Part shown: piece by piece, positions 24,982 to 33,306 of the stretch | How positions within the stretch are numbered: the first letter of the stretch is position 1 | Layout of the letters: the number at the start of each line of letters is the position of its first letter | NCBI GenBank assembly: GCA_005046945.1 | Contig: SUSS01000021.1 | Span: 1-44,287 of the forward strand | Origin: Tissierella creatinini | Lineage (GTDB): Bacteria > Bacillota > Clostridia > Tissierellales > Tissierellaceae | Direction of reading: 5' to 3' | Length of the DNA: 44,287 bases | Notes under the pieces: generated by a model | The model's database searches: none | Seen by the model: only the letters and a program-made list of their open reading frames with translations | What the model was told of the DNA's origin: nothing | Made by a program: the position numbers and the translations under genes

Positions 24982-27065
24982 AACGAATTTCAAGTTTTAT
25001 TTTAACTTTATTGCTTATATTTACAACGATGCCGACCATAGGGTTAACGGAAGGACTACCCGATGAAGAGCCCATACCAGGAAATCCAAGGCTTTATTTG
25101 ACCAGCTCAAGAACCATAAACGCAGACCCGGGAGATACTGTATCCGTTCCTATAACCATAGAAAATAACAGCAACGATCCTGCTTACAACATTTCCATAT
25201 CAGCTGATATTAGCGGAAATGGCGAAGTATATATAGCTGGTTCCGGATATGAGAGCATCTCTTCTTTAAATCCCGGCAGGGAAAGAAAGGTTGATTTCAA
25301 AGTAACAGTTGATGAGCGTGCAGAAAGCGGCAATTACACCATGACCTTTGATGTTGAATATGAAAATGACGGGCTTCCACCAAGTACCTTGTCAACAAGT
25401 GAAAAGGTATATATACGTGTATCTCTTGTAGAGAAAACTCCCCAAGTAAAAGTATCCCGCCTAGATATCATGCCATCCTCCACTATTAATCCTGGGGACA
25501 ACCTAGTAGTAGGCTTTGAGCTTGAAAACACAGGAGATGGTCCGGCTAAAGATATAAAGGCTGCTATAAAGGGATTATCCAACGATACCTTTACCCTTCA
25601 GACAGGTCTTAGCACTAAAACCGTCAACCTAATTGATAGGGGCAAGAAAAACTATGTATACTTCGAGCTGAAATCCTCCAAACGGCTTTCACCGGGTAAT
25701 TACGAAATGGAGATGGATTTAAGCTATAAGGATGATAAAAATGAAGTTATAACCGAGCCATACAACTTCTTTGTAAACGTAGCCTCCAACTCTGACAAGT
25801 CATCCAGACTTCTTATACAAAACCTTACTTTCCCAACGGGTTCCATAGGTCAAAACAAGCAGGTTAATGTGACTTTTGACCTAAAGAACCAGGGTCAGAC
25901 TCCTGCAAAGAATATCATAGTCAGGGCCGAGAGCCAGGACCAGTCAGGCTTAGTACCAAAATCCTTGTCTATGTCCAGGCTCGATTATATTGACCCCGGA
26001 ACTTCAGTCCCCTTGAAGTTTGAATTCTTAACTACTAAGGGGGGAGAGACCAAGAATTACCCTATAGAAATAACAGTGGAATATACGGATGAATTAATCG
26101 AGCCGGATTTAAGGGATGGGATTAATCAATTCGTTGGTATATTTGCAGTTGCACCTGAGGAGAAAGACCCCGATGCAAACCAGCCAACACCCAAGCTTAT
26201 CATTGATAAATACAGCTTTGAGCCAAGTCTAGTAAAGGCAGGAGAAAACTTTACTATGAACTTATCCTTCTTTAACACCAACAGCTCAAAGGCAGTTAAA
26301 AATATTAAAATATTTCTAACCTCAGATGAAAGAACGGATTCAGACAGCAACTCTGCAGGTGGTTCAGTATTTACACCGGTAGACAGCTCCAACACCTTCT
26401 ATATAGAATCCATTCCTCCTAAGGGGAGAGTCGAAAAGAGAATAACCATGTTTACAGTGCCGGATGCAGCAGCAAAGACCTATACCTTGACTGCAAACTT
26501 TGAATACGAGGATAGTCAAGCTAATCCCTTTACTGCTACAGAGCTAATAGGTGTACCCGTTGTTCAGCAATCCAAGCTGGAGACAGGTGAAATCGGGTAT
26601 CCTTTGGAAGCTTATGTAGGACAGTCAGCCCCTATATCCGTAGAGTTCTTTAATACAGGCAAGGTTACCCTTTATAATATGATGGTCAAAATCGAAGGAG
26701 ACTTTCAAACTGAAAACGGCCAACTTTACGTAGGTAATTTTACAAGCGGTTCCAGCGAATATTTTGAAGGCTATGTGATTCCAAATGCCCCCGGAATGTT
26801 GGCAGGAGAAGTAATATTTAGCTATGAAGACTCCACAGGTCAAGAACAGGAATTAAGAAAGGATTTTTCTCTTAATGTAATGGATATGCCAATGGAACCG
26901 GGATTCCCGGGTGAAGAACCTCCTATTGGAGAGCCTACAGGAGGCATCTTCTCAAACAAGCTGCTTTGGGGTGGCCTTATAGGCCTTATAGCTGTAGCCA
27001 CCGGCGTAATAGTCCATAAGAAGAGAAAGAAAAAGAAATTAGAGGCAATGGAAATAGATGACTAG
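24978..27065 (+). CDS. Exported protein with repeated CARDB/NEW3-like beta domains and C-terminal anchor
   Basis: A 695-residue protein resembling the COG1361 S-layer/NEW3 group. It has a signal peptide (about 1-24), then four or five immunoglobulin-like repeats of 120-140 residues. Each begins with a phrase such as PGDTVSVPITIENNSND, PGDNLVVGFELENTGDGPAK, NKQVNVTFDLKNQGQTPAKN or AGENFTMNLSFFNTNSSKAV. A Pro/Gly-rich hinge (about 645-665) precedes a single transmembrane helix (about 668-685) and a KKRKKKK tail inside. The domains would lie outside the membrane. It overlaps both neighbours, so it is probably a stoichiometric partner of the MacB-like permease. No catalytic motif seen. Confidence 0.85.
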   Translation: MKRISSFILTLLLIFTTMPTIGLTEGLPDEEPIPGNPRLYLTSSRTINADPGDTVSVPITIENNSNDPAYNISISADISGNGEVYIAGSGYESISSLNPGRERKVDFKVTVDERAESGNYTMTFDVEYENDGLPPSTLSTSEKVYIRVSLVEKTPQVKVSRLDIMPSSTINPGDNLVVGFELENTGDGPAKDIKAAIKGLSNDTFTLQTGLSTKTVNLIDRGKKNYVYFELKSSKRLSPGNYEMEMDLSYKDDKNEVITEPYNFFVNVASNSDKSSRLLIQNLTFPTGSIGQNKQVNVTFDLKNQGQTPAKNIIVRAESQDQSGLVPKSLSMSRLDYIDPGTSVPLKFEFLTTKGGETKNYPIEITVEYTDELIEPDLRDGINQFVGIFAVAPEEKDPDANQPTPKLIIDKYSFEPSLVKAGENFTMNLSFFNTNSSKAVKNIKIFLTSDERTDSDSNSAGGSVFTPVDSSNTFYIESIPPKGRVEKRITMFTVPDAAAKTYTLTANFEYEDSQANPFTATELIGVPVVQQSKLETGEIGYPLEAYVGQSAPISVEFFNTGKVTLYNMMVKIEGDFQTENGQLYVGNFTSGSSEYFEGYVIPNAPGMLAGEVIFSYEDSTGQEQELRKDFSLNVMDMPMEPGFPGEEPPIGEPTGGIFSNKLLWGGLIGLIAVATGVIVHKKRKKKKLEAMEIDD

Positions 27066-28359
27066 TATAGATTTAATCCGAATGGGTATTAAAAATCTGT
27101 GGAGAAGAAAGCTAAGGACATTTCTTACAGTACTAGGTGTAATCATAGGGACTACTTCAATTATAGTAATGCTTAGCCTGGGCTTTGGCCTTTCTCAATC
27201 CTTTGAGAACCAAATAGCCCAGTGGGGTTCTTTAACCACTATTAATGTCTATCCAAAATGGCAGGACCCCTCTATGCCTGCGGGACAAAAGGTAAATCTA
27301 GATGATAAAGCCGTTTCTGCTTTTAAACTAATACCTAATGTTTCTGCAGTAAGCCCTATAGTAGAAACCTATGGAGCTATAATAAACGGAAGATATGTAG
27401 CCCAGGTTCCCATAAGGGGAATTGACCCCGATGTAATGGAGGAATTCGGCTTTGAAATCGTGGAAGGAAGATTATTGGAAAGTAGTGATGAGCTTACGGT
27501 TGTCTTTGGGGGAGGTATAAAGCAAAACTTCTATGATCCCAATGCCAGGATCTGGAGGGAGGTCAAGGTGGATTTAATGAAGGATCGAATGAGCCTTACC
27601 TTAAATCCTAATTATGGTTACGATGTGCCGGGACCAAATACCCCTACCTATAAGGAATATAAGATTAAGACTGCAGGAGTACTAAATGAAGAAAACTGGG
27701 ATACCAGCTATGCTGCCTATATGCCCCTCCATGAGGTTCAAAAGCTAATTAAGGAAAAGGAAAAGGCGGAAAATATAAAGCCACAACCAGGTCAAGCAAA
27801 AGACCAATATCAGCAGATAAATATAAAGGTTAACAAGATAGATAATGTTCAAGAGGTACAGCAGACCATTAAGGATATGGGACATGAAGCCTATAGCTTA
27901 AATGACCAGCTGGAGTCCATGAAGAACACTGCAAAAATAATCCAGGCAGTTCTGGGCGGAATCGGGGCCGTATCCCTACTGGTAGCAGCCATAGGCATCA
28001 CCAACACCATGGTAATGAGCATCTATGAAAGAACCAAGGAAATCGGTGTAATGAAGGTAATAGGCGCATCCTTGAAGGATATAAGGAGCTTATTCCTCTT
28101 TGAATCAGCCTTAATAGGCCTCTTAGGCGGAATATTAGGAGTTGCCTTTAGCTTTTTAATATCCTTTATAGTAAACAAGTTCAGCGGGTCCTTTGGAAAC
28201 TACTTTGGACTTGGACCCGAGGCAAAATTATCTATAATCCCAATATGGCTGGTATTTGCAGCCATGGCCTTCTCAGCCCTTATAGGAATCCTATCAGGCT
28301 ACTACCCTGCCAGACGTGCCATGAACCTTTCTGCCCTAGATGCAATCAGAAGTGAATAA
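27058..28359 (+). CDS. MacB/FtsX-family ABC permease
   Basis: A 433-residue permease. N-terminal GIKNLWRRKLRTFLTVLGVIIG is the standard MacB entry helix, followed by a large extracytoplasmic domain (about 45-275, MacB_PCD). Three C-terminal helices make the FtsX domain: IGAVSLLVAAIGITNTMVMS with ERTKEIGVMKVIGA as coupling segment, then a helix near 350-370 and a last one ending in GYYPARRAMNLSALDAIR. It overlaps the upstream gene by 8 bp. No HlyD-like adaptor is present in this operon; the repeated-domain protein may take that place. Confidence 0.92.
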   Translation: MTSIDLIRMGIKNLWRRKLRTFLTVLGVIIGTTSIIVMLSLGFGLSQSFENQIAQWGSLTTINVYPKWQDPSMPAGQKVNLDDKAVSAFKLIPNVSAVSPIVETYGAIINGRYVAQVPIRGIDPDVMEEFGFEIVEGRLLESSDELTVVFGGGIKQNFYDPNARIWREVKVDLMKDRMSLTLNPNYGYDVPGPNTPTYKEYKIKTAGVLNEENWDTSYAAYMPLHEVQKLIKEKEKAENIKPQPGQAKDQYQQINIKVNKIDNVQEVQQTIKDMGHEAYSLNDQLESMKNTAKIIQAVLGGIGAVSLLVAAIGITNTMVMSIYERTKEIGVMKVIGASLKDIRSLFLFESALIGLLGGILGVAFSFLISFIVNKFSGSFGNYFGLGPEAKLSIIPIWLVFAAMAFSALIGILSGYYPARRAMNLSALDAIRSE

Positions 28360-28376
28360 TGCTCTGAATAACAAAG

Positions 28377-28413
28377 AATACCGGCTCTGGGCTTTTAACC
28401 GTGAGCCGGTATT
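28377..28413. terminator. Bidirectional terminator between the MacB-like operon and the Crp gene
   Basis: AATACCGGCTC / GAGCCGGTATT stem with a 14-nt loop, T-rich on both strands, between converging genes. Confidence 0.88.
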
Positions 28414-28426
28414 TATCTCATCAATA

Positions 28427-29107
28427 TCAAACCATCCCTCTTATCCCCTCTAAATCCTTTACATATATATAGTTAAAATCATAATCTATTAAGCCCATTT
28501 TCTTCATGGCCAAAAGGTCTCTTGAGAGAGATGGCCTTTGAACTCCCATTATATCCGCCCATTCCCTTTTAGTCATATTAAGCTTAATCTTTAAGTTCTT
28601 ATTTTTATTATAATCCATGATGATAAACTCACATATCTTCTGCCTTATGGTCTTAAGGGATATTTGATTAAGCTTAGTGCTTAAGGTTACGGATTTTAAG
28701 GAAAGGAGGGTCAAAAATTCCTTTAAAAACACTTCATCGTTCTTACATAGGAAAAACACGGCATCCTTGGGAAGAAAAAGAACACCAGTCTCCACAGTAC
28801 TAATCCCCGTCATCGGATAGATATTAGGCTTACCAAATAGCAAGGTTTCCCCGTATACATCCCCTTCTTTAAAGTCCACGACCACTAAGGCGTTGCCATA
28901 GGAATCTATCTTCTGAATCCTAATATTTCCACTTAAAATTATATTTAAAGTGTTGCACTCCCTGCCTTCCATAAATACCATACTATCCTTTGAAAAGCTG
29001 GAAAACCTATAATCGATACTATTAAATAGATTTGAAAAGTCCTCTTCTGTAAAACTTCCAAATAGACTAATCTTCTTTAACACCTTATAATAGTCCTCTA
29101 ATTTCAA
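28427..29107 (-). CDS. Crp/Fnr family transcriptional regulator
   Basis: A 226-residue regulator. The N-terminal cyclic-nucleotide-binding-like barrel (about 15-125) has FMEGRECNTLNIILSGNIRI and FKEGDVYGETLLFG. The C-terminal winged helix has KREWADIMGVQRPSLSRDLL as recognition region. No Cys cluster for an iron-sulfur centre is seen at the N-terminus, so it is not a classical Fnr. The start is TTG 29107 (AGGTGAT upstream); ATG 29113 is possible. The open frame continues into a perfect palindrome at 29129-29144, which would be odd for coding sequence and is read as its operator. It is divergent from the HlyD-ABC operon and probably controls it. Confidence 0.9.
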   Translation of the reverse strand: MKLEDYYKVLKKISLFGSFTEEDFSNLFNSIDYRFSSFSKDSMVFMEGRECNTLNIILSGNIRIQKIDSYGNALVVVDFKEGDVYGETLLFGKPNIYPMTGISTVETGVLFLPKDAVFFLCKNDEVFLKEFLTLLSLKSVTLSTKLNQISLKTIRQKICEFIIMDYNKNKNLKIKLNMTKREWADIMGVQRPSLSRDLLAMKKMGLIDYDFNYIYVKDLEGIRGMV

Positions 29108-29128
29108 TTTCATCACCTTTTTTGCACT

Positions 29129-29144
29129 TGTAACATATGTTACA
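29129..29144. promoter_or_regulatory. Perfect 16-bp palindrome, operator of the Crp-family regulator
   Basis: TGTAACATATGTTACA has full dyad symmetry and the TGT-N-A...T-N-ACA layout of Crp/Fnr-family sites. It lies between the divergent regulator and efflux operon. Its centre (29136.5) is 41.5 bp before the predicted start of the efflux operon. Confidence 0.8.
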
Positions 29145-29165
29145 GCTTGCATTTATAAATCTTAT

Positions 29166-29171
29166 TATAAT
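29166..29171 (+). promoter_or_regulatory. -10 element of the HlyD-ABC operon promoter
   Basis: TATAAT without a recognisable -35 at 16-18 bp; the -35 region is next to the palindrome at 29129-29144. This is the arrangement of an activator-dependent class II promoter. Predicted start near 29178. Confidence 0.7.
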
Positions 29172-29220
29172 ACCTTCATGATGCAAAATCAAAGTATTTC
29201 TATTTAATGGAGGTTGGAGA

Positions 29221-30444
29221 ATGAAAAAAGTAAAAGAACATGTTAAATCAAAGGGAAAATTAGTCATGGTCCCCATGGTAATCCTTGTTGTTTTGATATC
29301 CATATTCATATTTAATGGACTTCAAAAAGCGGATACAGCCATAGCCACAACAGAAGAAGGAACATATCTGGAAGCCTCGGGTATGGTGGAGAATAATTCT
29401 ATAGATTTAAGCAGTGAAGTAACAGGAACAGTAAGTGATTTAATGATTAAGGAAGGGGACACCATAAAAGAGGGCCAGGTAATTGCTCAAATAAGTAACT
29501 CCGGTATTATAAACCAATATGAACAAGCCCTGGATAATTTGAAGATAGCTGAAAAAAACTTACAAATTGCACAGGAAAGCATTTCTGCATATAAGGGTGT
29601 TTATGCCGATTCCACTCAACAGGCTAAAAGTGCCTATAATTCATCCTACGGGGAATACGAAAAGGTATTGGAAGGAGCAAGTGCGGAAGAAATCCAGCAG
29701 GTTCAAGAAACATATAATCAAGCCGAAATCAATTTTAAATACTTAGAAGAAAATCTAGAAGAAAGCAAAGCATTATTAGAATACGATATTATAACTCAAA
29801 AAGATTATGACGAAATAGAGAAAAACTACAATTTAGCACAAGCACAGCTAAATACCGCAAGTGCAAAGCTAGATCAAATCCAAGCAGGTCCAAGTGATGC
29901 AACCCTTAAGGCCGTTCAAAACAAGATGCTTCAGGCAAAGGCTTCTCACGAGTTTAGCATCTCTAATGGAAATATGCAGCTAAAAGGACTGGAAGGCCAA
30001 TATGAAATGGCAGCCCTTAAGTTTGATCAGACCCAAACAATTGTAGACCAGCTTAAGGAAGAGTTAAGTAAAATGGAGATTAGGTCCCCTATAGATGGAG
30101 TTGTAAATCTATTGACTATAAATAAAGGTGAATTCACCACCTTAGGAAAGCCCCTTGCCGAAATCCTCGACCCCAAGAATATGGAGATTAAGGTTTATGT
30201 TTCAGAATCAAATATAGGCCATATAAAAACAGGTCAGGAAGTAAATATCCATGTGGATTCCACCGATGAAGCCTTTAAGGGTAAGGTAATAAGGATAAAT
30301 AGCAATGCAGAATTTACCCCTAAAAATATTCAAACTAAAGAAGAAAGGGTCAACACAGTCTTTGAAGTAAAAATCCAGATTCAGGATTCTAAAGGAGTAA
30401 TTAAACCCGGCATGCCTGTAGATGTAAGTATTAAAATAGATTAG
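29221..30444 (+). CDS. HlyD-family membrane fusion (adaptor) protein
   Basis: A 407-residue adaptor with an N-terminal signal-anchor helix (about 15-37). A first biotinyl-lipoyl half follows (ASGMVENNSIDLSSEVTGTV, IKEGDTIKEGQVIAQI), then a long coiled-coil hairpin (about 95-275, rich in Gln, Ala and Glu), the second lipoyl half (MEIRSPIDGVVNLLTINKGE) and a beta-barrel/C-terminal part (EIKVYVSESNIGHIKTGQEV, VFEVKIQIQ, IKPGMPVDVSI). It would link the ABC transporter to an external partner. GGAGGTTGGAGA precedes the ATG. First gene of a five-gene operon. Confidence 0.93.
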   Translation: MKKVKEHVKSKGKLVMVPMVILVVLISIFIFNGLQKADTAIATTEEGTYLEASGMVENNSIDLSSEVTGTVSDLMIKEGDTIKEGQVIAQISNSGIINQYEQALDNLKIAEKNLQIAQESISAYKGVYADSTQQAKSAYNSSYGEYEKVLEGASAEEIQQVQETYNQAEINFKYLEENLEESKALLEYDIITQKDYDEIEKNYNLAQAQLNTASAKLDQIQAGPSDATLKAVQNKMLQAKASHEFSISNGNMQLKGLEGQYEMAALKFDQTQTIVDQLKEELSKMEIRSPIDGVVNLLTINKGEFTTLGKPLAEILDPKNMEIKVYVSESNIGHIKTGQEVNIHVDSTDEAFKGKVIRINSNAEFTPKNIQTKEERVNTVFEVKIQIQDSKGVIKPGMPVDVSIKID

Positions 30445-30458
30445 GTTTGGAGGAAAAT

Positions 30459-31388
30459 ATGGGATATGGAATTGAAGCACTTTCACTCTCTAAGAGCTTT
30501 GGAGATGTGGTTGCGGTAGATGGTTTAGATGTTCAGGTTAAGAGCGGCACCATATTTGGACTTATAGGTCCTGACGGAGCAGGTAAAACAACAACTATGA
30601 GAATGCTCTGCTCCCTCATATCCCCCGATAGGGGTACTGCAAGGGTGGGAGGAAATGATATTATAAAGGACAGCGAAAAGATTAAATTGGATATAGGATA
30701 TATGCCTCAAAAATTTAGTCTTTATGGAGATTTAACCATTATGGAAAACTTGATTTTCTATGCAGATATATATCAAGTTCCAAAGAAGGAAAGAAAGGAA
30801 AAAATCGATTATCTTCTGAAGTTCAGTAATTTAGAAAAACATTCATATAAATTGGCAGACCAGCTTTCTGGAGGCATGAAACAAAAGCTCGCCTTAGCCT
30901 GTAATCTGATTCACACTCCAAAGTACTTATTTTTAGATGAGCCTACAATCGGAGTGGACCCTGTGGCCAGAAGAGAATTATGGAAGATCTTATTTGAACT
31001 AAAAGAAGAAGGTGTAACCATATTTGTTTCTACACCTTATATGGATGAAGCCGAAAGATGCGACGAAGTTGGCCTTATTAACAAGGGGAGAATCTTTAAA
31101 AAGGATACCCCTGATAATATAATAGGAGGTTTTCAAAAAAATATTGTATCCATTTACTCAGATGATAATTATAGGTTAAAAGACTTCTTCAGGTCCCTGG
31201 ACTATGTTGAAGATGCATACCTGCTGGGAGAGGAGCTCCATCTTGTAGTGGATGATTATAAGGATAAAGAAATGAGAATTATTAAGGATTTAAAGGAAAA
31301 TGGCCTTCAAATAAATAGCATGGATATTATCAAGCCATCCTTTGAAGATGTGTTTGTAAATATAGTAAAAAATCAACAAGATAGGTAG
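30459..31388 (+). CDS. ABC-2 type transporter ATPase, first of pair
   Basis: 309 residues from ATG 30459; the open frame begins 4 codons earlier but that TTG overlaps the GGAGG site. Walker A GPDGAGKTTTMR, Q-loop YMPQKFSLYGDLT, signature LSGGMKQKLALAC, Walker B YLFLDEPTIGVDP. The usual switch His is replaced: VSTPYMDEAERCDEVG has Pro where VTHYMDEA is normal, so ATP hydrolysis at this site may be weak. A C-terminal extension (about 225-309) follows, as in YbhF-like ATPases. It is 14 bp after the adaptor and 7 bp before the second ATPase. Confidence 0.93.
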   Translation: MGYGIEALSLSKSFGDVVAVDGLDVQVKSGTIFGLIGPDGAGKTTTMRMLCSLISPDRGTARVGGNDIIKDSEKIKLDIGYMPQKFSLYGDLTIMENLIFYADIYQVPKKERKEKIDYLLKFSNLEKHSYKLADQLSGGMKQKLALACNLIHTPKYLFLDEPTIGVDPVARRELWKILFELKEEGVTIFVSTPYMDEAERCDEVGLINKGRIFKKDTPDNIIGGFQKNIVSIYSDDNYRLKDFFRSLDYVEDAYLLGEELHLVVDDYKDKEMRIIKDLKENGLQINSMDIIKPSFEDVFVNIVKNQQDR

Positions 31389-31395
31389 TGATTAT

Positions 31396-32148
31396 ATGGA
31401 ATATGCTATAGAAATAGAGAATTTTACAAAGAAATTCGGCAAGTTTACGGCGGTTAATGATGTTAGTTTCAAAGTAAAAAAAGGAGAAGTATTTGGATTT
31501 CTTGGCCCAAACGGGTCCGGGAAAACAACGGTTATAAGGATGCTTATGGGCCTTATTAGCCCTACTTACGGGAAAGGCAAGGTTGCCGGGTTCGACATAA
31601 GCAAGGATGGGGATAGGATAAGGGAAAAGATAGGATATATGTCCCAAAAATTCAGCCTATATGAGGACTTGACAGTAGAAGAAAATTTGGATTTCTACGG
31701 TGGTGTCTATGGTTTATCTAAGAAGCTCTTGGAGAAGAAGAAAAAGGAAATCCTTAAAATGGCTGATTTAGAGGGTAGAGAAAAGACCATCACCTCCAAT
31801 TTATCCGGAGGATGGAAGCAGAGACTGGCCCTAGGATGTTCCATAATCCATGATCCGGAAATATTGTTTCTAGATGAACCTACAGGAGGGGTAGATCCCC
31901 TTGCCAGAAGGAAGTTTTGGGATTTGATCTACAAATTATCCCAAAATGGGGTTACAATTCTGGTTACTACTCATTATATGGATGAGGCTGAGCATTGTAA
32001 CACCATAGGATTTATATATTATGGAAATTTACTGACCCTTGATACTCCTAATAATATGAAGAAATATGTTATAGATGGTCATATCAAGGTTAAACCGTCC
32101 TTGGAAGATGTATTTGTATTTATAGTCAACAAAGAAGGTACCATATAA
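31396..32148 (+). CDS. ABC-2 type transporter ATPase, second of pair
   Basis: 250 residues. Walker A GPNGSGKTTVIR, Q-loop MSQKFSLYEDLT, signature LSGGWKQRLALGC, Walker B LFLDEPTGGVDP and an intact switch VTTHYMDEAEH. It is similar to the preceding ATPase, and the two together correspond to the two halves of the fused YbhF ATPase of E. coli. The two proteins probably form an asymmetric heterodimer with one degenerate site contributed by the first. The binding site before the ATG is weak, which suggests coupling to the upstream gene. Confidence 0.93.
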   Translation: MEYAIEIENFTKKFGKFTAVNDVSFKVKKGEVFGFLGPNGSGKTTVIRMLMGLISPTYGKGKVAGFDISKDGDRIREKIGYMSQKFSLYEDLTVEENLDFYGGVYGLSKKLLEKKKKEILKMADLEGREKTITSNLSGGWKQRLALGCSIIHDPEILFLDEPTGGVDPLARRKFWDLIYKLSQNGVTILVTTHYMDEAEHCNTIGFIYYGNLLTLDTPNNMKKYVIDGHIKVKPSLEDVFVFIVNKEGTI

Positions 32149-32164
32149 AAATTGGAGTGATGAT

Positions 32165-33289
32165 ATGAATTTTAATGTAAAAAGGGTTTTAGCAGTAATC
32201 AGAAAGGAATTTTACCAGATAAAAAGAGATAAACGAACTATAGCTATCATACTCCTAATGCCAATAATGGAATTGTTGTTATTTGGCTACGCTGCATCTA
32301 CCAGTGTGGATCATATATCCACAGTAGTATTTAACAACGATATGGGGCGCGAAAGCCAAGAGCTCTTAGATGGCTTTACTAACTCTCAATATTTCGATAT
32401 CGATTATATAGCATATAGTATGGATGATGTACACCATTATATAGACGATGGCTATTCAAAAGCAGGTATAGTCATACCTCCTGAGTTTTCCGAGAATATA
32501 AAAAGCGGAAAAACTGCTCAAATCCAACTAGTGGTAGATGGGTCCGACCCTACAAGTGCTCAAACCATACTTTCAAGCGCAGGAGGCGTAGCTCAAGCCA
32601 TGTCCGTAGAGATCATTGGGGACAATGCCATAAAAACCATGCCCCAGCCTTTGGATTTAAGGTCTAGGGTATGGTACAATCCGGATATGAGCAGCATTAA
32701 CTTCAATGTCCCGGGCCTAATAGGAGTAATACTACAAACCGTAACCTTGATGCTTACCTCCTTCTCCATAGTTAGGGAAAGGGAAAAGGGTACAATGGAA
32801 CAGCTTATAGTGACTCCAATTTCAAAGATGGAGCTAATGGTGGGAAAAATCATACCCTATGTTATTATCGGATTCATAGATATAATACTGGCTTTGGCCC
32901 TTAGTGTATTTTGGTTTAAGGTTCCTGTTGCAGGAAGTATAGGATTATTGTTGTTTTTCTCGGTAATATTTCTCTTCAGCGCCTTAGGGGTAGGACTTTT
33001 GATATCCACCATATCTAAGAGCCAGCTACAAGCCATGCAGCTATCCATGTTTATGATAATGCCAAACATATTGTTGTCCGGATATATGTTTCCAAGGGAG
33101 GCAATGCCAAAGGTAATACAAACAATAAGCAATATATTCCCCTTGACCTACTTTATAAAGGTTCTAAGGGGAATAATCCTCAAGGGAAACGGCTTTTCGT
33201 CCCTGAAAAACGAATTCATCATATTAGTAATATTTGGTATTGCAGTCCTTGCCATGGCTACATTTAAATTCAAAAAGAAAATCTACTAA
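32165..33289 (+). CDS. ABC-2 type permease (YbhR/YhiH-like)
   Basis: 374-residue permease. The N-terminal cytoplasmic RVLAVIRKEFYQIKRDKRT leads into the first helix (about 28-47). A large extracytoplasmic domain follows (about 50-180), then five helices with the ABC-2 motif IVREREKGTMEQLIVTPISK between them. GYMFPREAMPKVIQTISNIF and PLTYFIKVLRGIILKG are the conserved C-terminal segments of YbhR/YhhJ-type permeases. Only one permease gene is present, so a homodimer is likely, unlike the E. coli YbhS/YbhR pair. GGAGTGAT precedes the ATG. Confidence 0.93.
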   Translation: MNFNVKRVLAVIRKEFYQIKRDKRTIAIILLMPIMELLLFGYAASTSVDHISTVVFNNDMGRESQELLDGFTNSQYFDIDYIAYSMDDVHHYIDDGYSKAGIVIPPEFSENIKSGKTAQIQLVVDGSDPTSAQTILSSAGGVAQAMSVEIIGDNAIKTMPQPLDLRSRVWYNPDMSSINFNVPGLIGVILQTVTLMLTSFSIVREREKGTMEQLIVTPISKMELMVGKIIPYVIIGFIDIILALALSVFWFKVPVAGSIGLLLFFSVIFLFSALGVGLLISTISKSQLQAMQLSMFMIMPNILLSGYMFPREAMPKVIQTISNIFPLTYFIKVLRGIILKGNGFSSLKNEFIILVIFGIAVLAMATFKFKKKIY

Positions 33290-33306
33290 TTATTGGAGTG
33301 AAGAAA

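Noticed and set aside
28427-29152. Longer start (ATG 29152) for the Crp-family gene
   Set aside because: It would place the perfect palindrome inside the coding region and lacks a ribosome binding site; TTG 29107 has one.
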